Of a stretch of 64,000 nucleotides of DNA, positions 57,561 through 64,000 are shown in pieces. A program made the position numbers and the translations under genes. The stretch is from Calycina herbarum. Lineage: Eukaryota > Ascomycota > Leotiomycetes > Helotiales > Pezizellaceae. Under the pieces are notes generated by a model, which saw nothing but the letters and a program-made list of their open reading frames with translations, was not told the origin of the DNA and ran no database searches. The first letter of the stretch is position 1. Each line of letters starts with the position of its first letter. The stretch spans positions 62,001 to 126,000 of the forward strand of contig LLEY01000058.1 in the NCBI GenBank assembly GCA_001414485.1. Direction: 5' to 3'.

Positions 57561-58695
57561 ATGAGTAAATCATATGAAGACGATTACGAAAGTTCGAGTT
57601 CCTCTCGCAACAGCGATTCAGCGGGTCTTCTGAACTCAGAAGATGTGAATAAAGAATTCCCACTAGTGGTGCCACGTAAGAGTTGGGTCACGCTTTCAAG
57701 AGTTCATCTTGCTGCCCTTTATGCTGTTCTGTTGGTGTTTACTCTTCAAGCTTTGAGAACTTGGGTTTCGAAACCGGTAGATATCTCTCTGGGTAATCTT
57801 TACAGTAAGTTTACATCCTTGCTTGATTGTTTAATCTTGAGTAAGGAGACTAATTATTTGGTAGCACCTGCGAAAGAAGTTATTGAATATGAAGAGAAAG
57901 AATTCACATGGAATTTTTGGGATAAAGGACAATATATGGGGTTCCCAACTGATGAGAAGGATAAGATGTGGTCTGATTTATACAATTGTATTTCCCCCTT
58001 CTCAGCACAAAGATATGCTCTTTCGCTAACTTTGGGCCAGTCGGGACATCCGGAATCTCAAACGAAGAAGCAGAGCACCTCCCATATCCAACAGTCCCAG
58101 TCCCAGATTCCGAAGATAAATCCCTGATTATGCTTGACGTGTGGCATCAATTGCATTGTCTGAATACTCTCAGGAGAATGATGTACCCAGAACGTTGGCC
58201 AAAGATTTGGACCAAACATGAAGATGGGAGAATCAATTATGATACAGTTGAAATGCTTCATATTGGTAAATCTTCCCTCCCTCCCTCCTTCATTCCTCAA
58301 CCCCTCTTGTTCATGTCTCTTCTCTTCTGAATGCCAAACTAACCTCTTCCAAAGACCACTGCATAGACCACATCCGCCAATCCCTCCAATGTTTCGGCGA
58401 TACCGCACCAACATCCTTCTTCTACCACCCAAAGAAGGGAAACAATCCTTCACCATGGGGAACACACATGTGCAAGAACTTCAATAACTTGAAAACCTGG
58501 TCTGTGGAGAGACAGATTGAGAAGTTCAGTATGCATGATAAATTAGGTACGGGGAAGAAACATGATGATTATGAGATTAAACCTAAGGGAAGTGGATATG
58601 GTGGGAGTTCGAAGGATGTCTTGGGGTTGAAGTTAGAGGATGTTACGGCTCCACCGCCCGCGGGAGGGGAGGGTGAGGTGAAGATACATATGTAG
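57561..58695 (+). CDS. UstYa-type (DUF3328) oxidase, canonical form
   Basis: Exons 57561-57804, 57865-57987, 58041-58265 and 58355-58695 join to 310 aa. All three introns have GTAAGT/GTATTT/GTAAAT donors and keep phase 1. A single membrane segment lies at residues ~44-67 (TLSRVHLAALYAVLLVFTLQ). Landmarks: FTWNFWDKGQYMGFPTDEKD, LYNFGTSGISNEEAEHLP, the first motif VWHQLHCLN (158-164) and the second DHCIDHIRQSLQCFGD (198-213), then WGTHMCKNFNNLKTW. These two motifs define UstYa proteins, which act on dikaritin precursors, probably with copper, in the secretory pathway. The last ~60 residues are a Gly/Lys-rich tail. Its position near the precursor suggests it cyclises the WKASYI cores. Confidence 0.92.
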
Positions 58696-61037
58696 ATTGA
58701 GAGAATAGAGATAGAGGGAGAAATTGTAATTTGAGATTGAATGAATAGTTTGACCGTGTAAATATTTCAAAACAGTTCTCCTGTTAGAGTACAAAACCCA
58801 CCCCACCCTCTCAGCCTAAATAATTCAACAAGAACGACTCATGGAACAAACTGACGATAGCCGGGAAAGTAACAGTGTCCAAAGAGGTACTCTAGCTGCA
58901 AGCCAATTCGCAGCATAGGAAAGATTTAGATATCTCAGCTCAACCGAAAAGCTAAAGCTGAATGTGATGCGAAACTTTTACACGAGAGAAAGTTGTTATC
59001 GACAACAACAAAATGTTCGACAGTAAAGGCCTCGTTCTCTGTCGGGCGCTTGAATGTGGCATCAGTCTTACAGAAAGAAGCAAAACAGATTCTTAATCTT
59101 CGAGTCTTCGACCCAGAGAGGTTAGAGAAACCAGAGAGTAGTCAGAGTAGTCACTCCTTCCTGACTCTAATTATCCGGAAAAGGAAAAGCCTTATCTGTG
59201 GGTAGTAAGCCTTTGGTGACCGTTCAGAGAATTTATATATATACTTCAATCCTTGGTTATTCCTCAAACTATTCTTTCAAACACACTTGCATCCCCCCTC
59301 TATTCATTCTACCTTCTCCCTCTCGTTCCTCGCCAAAAGCAGAATGCACCCAAAACATCTCAAACACGTGATTGCGGAAATAAAAGGTACTGGAGAAATT
59401 AAGAGGTAGATATTTATCTACCACGAAGGGCAACAAAAGGCCCAATTAGGTCAAAAACACGTGCATGCCAGGGACGGGTGGACTTCTTTGAAAGAAGGGT
59501 TATGGAAGAAAAGAGGAACATGAGGGGGTTGCAAGAGAGTGATTCACGAGTTGGAGTTTATATGACTAGAAGTTTGTTGGTTGATTTACGTGGGGGAATC
59601 TGGAGTGAATTTCTACCACTTATTGCATATCAGAAATCTTTCTATATCAATCTCGAAGCAATTTTCGTAGATAGAAAAACAACCAAACTAATTCTCCTAC
59701 AAATTTAGAACAGCAAGAAACTATAAATTTTAATTGTCCCAATTTTCTCGTAAAATCTGGTTCATTTTCTCAAACTTCTCAACCAATTTTTTTTCCGGCA
59801 ATTGTTCTCCTGGTATATATCTGGCTTATCTCCTAGAGATTTAAAACAACCACACTGTGGCGCAGGTAGAATTCACTGTGATACCTCGAGTCTTCCCAGT
59901 TTCCTCAACTTGCCTACCTGCTCTAACCCACAGGCATGAAGTACCTCGGATCTCCAGTAATATCAAAATTTTAGCCTGTATCTTCCTAGAATACATCAAT
60001 AACTGAACTCTCGAAGTCAATTCGACAGTAAACCATTTTTCGAAAGCAATTCTTCCACCTAGAAACCCCTTTCTCTAAAACTCAAACTACGTAAGAAAAA
60101 CATCTACATTCAAATCACACAAGAGAAACATTTGCTTTACGAACAAATAGATAGAACTTATCATCCTTCAGGCAGCAAGACGCAATAAAGGAGAAGAATA
60201 TGGGGCGAGTCAGTGGGGTCAAACACTTGGGAGTGAATCTAGAAGAGATTATTATCTCTTCAAAACATCTACCACAAGTCTTCCCTAGTAACTGTTCTCC
60301 ATTTATGTAAAATTTCAGCAAAACATAAAGGATAAAACGATGTTCTAGAAGAATATAAAATCAACAAACGTTTTTAAACTCCCTATCATCCTATTTCCTT
60401 CTATTACCTTTTCTTACCCGCCTTCTCCAAATTTCAAAGTGCAGACATGGAATACTATACTCTGCGTCTCTGCATGTATTAAAAAATCTTCATACAGCTT
60501 CGACCACGATCAAATTTGAAGCAGTAGTATACATATTTTCTGTACACCTGCAATCCAGCTCGTAAGCGAGAACATGTAGGAATATCTCTCGAGACACGGT
60601 CCCTTTTTTGAAGATACACATGTTAGAGGAAGTTAACAATCTCACAGTACGGGTCCAAAGGAAAAGTACTCTCGACTTTACAAATAGAGCTGTTTACAAA
60701 CAAATAAAGACAATCAGAAAGAAATGGAGACGCTCGGGAGGCGTGAATAGTCGAGGACAAGAATGAATTCTCTAAAAAAAAAAAAGAGAAGTAAGCGGAA
60801 ACTAAAGATTCGACAGTGTAATTATTTTCGACAGTAGTACTTCCCTTCGGCAAAATTTCCCTTTATATTAAAGCATATCAGGCAGTGGAACCCCCGCGTA
60901 AAGTCTTCATAACGCCTTGTCACTTCTTGGCCTCCGTCTCTCAGTATACCGCTATACATCATCTGAACTCCCCCTCACAAAAACCATGACCGACGATCTT
61001 CGCTTTCGAACTTCTGTGACGAATTGAAAACCCCAGA
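58696..61037. other. Gene-poor region
   Basis: 3' flank of the oxidase gene followed by 2.3 kb without a supportable gene. Copies of the (T)TCGACAG...TTCGA motif lie at 58999-59023, 60021-60047 and 60810-60850. Short frames with no similarity. Confidence 0.35.
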
Positions 61038-61509
61038 TTACAAGACATTTATATACTTTGAGAAAGGGCGGGGACCCGGGTGATGATTAGCGCTTCGGAA
61101 AAAAGCAAATAGAAAATAAAGATCTGAATAGTAAAGGGAAGAAAAAGAATAAGACAAATAGTTTTCATCAGCTATCTCCGATACACCATAAGAACAAGTA
61201 GAAAAGAACTACCATTTTCCCGCCTTTACCTTTTCATCGTCTCTTTACACAATGAACTTCTATATCTCTCAAACTTACCAATCAATCTCTCCACCTTCCT
61301 ACCCATCTGAAAAAAGAAATTACCCCTCGTAAATTCGTAAACTCGTAAATTCTCACCTCCTCGTGAACAAGTACCGCCACGTCGGTCACCGAGTCCATTT
61401 CATTCCCTACGCGGCAATGTATTAATGCGCTGTACGAGTGACCTGCGGGGTACATTTCCCGGTACACGACTGCAGGTACCAAGCCGGGTTTTCGGGGATT
61501 TGCAAACAT
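61038..61509 (-). CDS. Possible small spliced gene, unknown product
   Basis: A frame opening MFANPRKPGLVPAVVYREMY at 61509 reaches a GTGAGA donor near 61357. A TTTTTTCAG acceptor leads into MGRKVERLI, a GTAAGT donor follows, and a third piece after TATTCAG could end at 61038. Signals are good but the product (about 100 aa) shows no recognised domain, so this is a tentative model. Confidence 0.25.
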
Positions 61510-62900
61510 ATTTGCTGGAGTTGGTGATGATTCTCTCGAGGGAATCAGAGAGAGTCGAGGAGTAGGAATTCCCAGTTCAAGACTCGGGATTTATGATATG
61601 TGATACTTGCGCTCTTCTCGATGAATGGATAGATCAAGCCTGTGGTGTTGCAAGAGATATCATTTGAGAAAGAAAGAGCCTGATTTCAAGATCCAAGCTC
61701 TTGACTCAAATGTAGCCAAAAAAAGAAAACATATTATGCACTTCCCAATTTATATGTATCTTTGTCGTCATCTCCCAGCATGTAGAAATGCAACTTCGAA
61801 GATTCAACCCAATCCAGTCCAACTTCCCAAAACAAACGACTCGCCACGATCATCAAAATTCCCCGCGGACAGCAAGACAAACCCAAACAACTCCCACTTG
61901 GCACGCAACACCAACTTCCTCCAACATACACAGGACTGCAATAAAAATCCCGCGAGGAAGCATGGTGGGTCGAACAAACACCCAGTGGATTTTTTTGTTT
62001 GAACGACCGCCCAGCTGTCTCCGGGCTCACCTGCCGGGAAGCACGGCCAATTCCCACCGCCAACCTCGATTTTCTCACAAGGCTACAAAAAGGTGAAACG
62101 ACACGAGCCTTCTGAAATTCTGCGTACGGGGTTTTTACTCCCTCTCCGTCTCCATCTAGGCTTTTCATGATCCTATCATGTTTCAACGTCTTATCTCTCA
62201 GCTAGCTAGCTGCTATCAAGAGAAAAAATAGCCTCACATCTCCAAACAGGGTGCCAAGGGGTGACCAGATAACAGCAGAAAACAGCTCAAACGACACGCC
62301 TCAAATCAACCTATCAAAACACCCCGAAGAGCCACGCCTTTGCATACTGCCACGGCTAAGGTGCTTTCCTCACAAGTAGATACTCGAGCAGAAATTCCCG
62401 GCTTCAGGCCTTCTACATCCAGGCAGCCGAGAGACACTCACTGCCACTTCTGCACGACTTCATGCAAGATTGCGTCTTGGGCTTGGGCTTACATCTCGCA
62501 GACAGGCCAAGAATAAAACCGTAGGACAAAAAAAGGAAATGATATAAACAAGCATCGGCAATAACAAAAAAACTCTACGGATTTTAGATCATCTCAACTC
62601 CAAGACCAAACGCTCTTCTTGGCGGTGTTCTGTGACCGCTTGGCCGAAGCACCGAAGCACTGAAGTGGGAATTGGCATCGGCAGCTGGGTTTGGGAGTTC
62701 TTGGGGGTGGATGGATTCCTGCGACGTGTAGGTTGAGGTACAGGCCAAGGGAGTATGGCGAGGCTGTAATTATGTGCGAGAGGTACACCGGGAGACTAGA
62801 GTTGGATTCATTAGCGTTGGACCTAAACGAAGCCCCTGTCTCGAAGGATTCTAGTAGCTGTAGTAGGCTGGAAAGTCCGACGGCAACCTCGCAGTAGATA
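61510..62900. other. Intergenic
   Basis: No supportable gene. Frames of 60-150 codons exist on both strands but overlap, lack recognisable domains and have Cys/Ser-rich biased composition. Confidence 0.35.
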
Positions 62901-64000
62901 ATAAAAGCAGGTGCTAGTCTCTACTAGTTTAAAATATAGTCTACTATAAAACTTAGATTTTTAAAAGATTATAGCTTCTATATTTTATATAAGAATAAAA
63001 GCTTTCTTAATATAAAAATATTATAAAAGTAAAAAGATATAAATACTAGAAAAGAAGAGAATAAAATATAAACTATAATTATAACAGTTTACACCCGAAG
63101 AGTACTCGGTCTATCGACCTTCGTATAAAACGTGACTTTATATAACCTCGACGTAAGAGATTCTAATAACGTTCTAATAACCGGTAATTATATATAGCTT
63201 ATATATATAAAACCTCTTTCCTCGTACGTAGAATATACTTTCTTTCTTAGTTAATTCTCTTTATAATAAGACTATCTTATCTATTAACCTTATAATAAAA
63301 TACTATATTATTTCTTAATTTAATATTAAAAAAATCAAGTTAATAGAAATAACTAAAGTACTTTTCTAAAAGTTTTTTTTCTTTCTTATAAGATTATAAA
63401 ACTAAAGAAATATAATTAAATACGTTTCTATAAAAAGATAATAGATAAATATAACTAGTACTATTAGTAACTTCTTATAAATAGCTATTATATTTAGAAT
63501 ACTTATTAAAGAAAAATATAGATAATAAAAGCAGCGGTGCTTCTCTCTCTTTATATTTCCCGTGTATAACCAGGCTCGTAGTAGATTAGTAGAAGCGATA
63601 GTAAAATATAGATAATTATTTGAAAAACACTCGAGTAAATAGTCTTAAAAAAAAAGAACCAGGTATAGAAGATAATTATTAAGAGTTATACTCGTAGAAT
63701 AAGTCTCGGAGTACTCCAGCGACGCATTCACGTGACCTCGCTTAGCAACGCATAGACGTGATAGAACCTTCGAGAGTACTCTTAGTAGAACCCTCTAGAA
63801 TAAGCTAACTAAGTATATAAGTTAGTAAGAACTCTAGCTTAGAAAGGATAATCGAATCTTCTTATATATAAACACCTCTATAGTTTAATTTATTAGTATT
63901 TACTATAAGTTCTAATATTAGATTCGATTTAAAAACAACGAGCTTTTATAGTAATACTAGAATATATTAGACTATTTTAGTAATACTAGAATATAATAGG
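62901..64000. repeat. AT-rich, probably RIP-mutated repeat tract
   Basis: More than a kilobase of strongly AT-rich DNA with TATA, TTATAA and AATA-type words and frequent TAG/TAA in all frames. Two short segments containing AGATAATAAAAGCAG recur at about 62896 and 63524, and TAGTAATACTAGAATAT recurs at the very end, so this is repeated DNA. No protein similarity survives. Typical of RIP-degraded transposon islands of ascomycetes; the source element cannot be named. Confidence 0.6.

Overview
The window reads as nuclear DNA of a filamentous ascomycete (Pezizomycotina; a leotiomycete-like fungus is my best guess, species not assignable). Reasons: coding regions are split by short introns (about 40-140 nt) with GTAAGT-like donors, CTAAC-like branch sites and YAG acceptors; several families are fungal or characteristically fungal (HET, Zn2Cys6 factor, UstYa/DUF3328 oxidases, COQ6, fungal TOP1); and most transposon remnants carry many TAG/TAA stops in an AT-rich background, as expected from repeat-induced point mutation. 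No bacterial operon, CRISPR array, tRNA or rRNA gene was seen.

Layout. 0.4-2.3 kb: an aminoglycoside-phosphotransferase-fold kinase gene. 3.7-6.2 kb: a HET incompatibility gene split by a 445-bp hAT-type MITE. 7.6-10.7 kb: a divergent pair, an uncharacterised coiled-coil protein and a Zn2Cys6 regulator. 12.6-18.6 kb: gene-poor, with a glycosyltransferase pseudogene, another hAT-type MITE, and a 67-aa membrane-protein gene whose intron holds a dead Tc1/mariner element. 18.8-29.2 kb: a gene-rich core with a CPFC-motif protein, a small membrane-protein gene, ATP3 (F1-ATPase gamma), TOP1 and COQ6. 29.9-33 kb: a decayed copy of the small membrane-protein gene, with a MULE-like element in its intron. 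33.5-38.4 kb: a UBE2W-like E2 and a MINDY deubiquitinase. 38.4-47.3 kb: gene-poor, with the second 67-aa membrane-protein gene and a pogo/Fot element nested in a hAT-type element. 47.8-58.7 kb: a caspase-fold protein, a GH16 protein, then a RiPP locus. 58.7-64 kb: no firm genes, ending in an AT-rich tract.

The most notable system is the RiPP locus at 52.7-58.7 kb. A secreted precursor carries seven near-identical copies of a WKASYI core, six followed by Lys-Arg (Kex2-type) sites. It sits beside two membrane-anchored UstYa-type oxidase genes, the hallmark partners of fungal dikaritin peptides (ustiloxin, phomopsin, asperipin, victorin class). I do not recognise this core from a characterised product.

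The other theme is transposon archaeology. At least six terminal-inverted-repeat elements could be delimited, five of them with target-site duplications. They show which genes were broken (HET) and which may have escaped because the insertion landed in an intron (the 67-aa gene).
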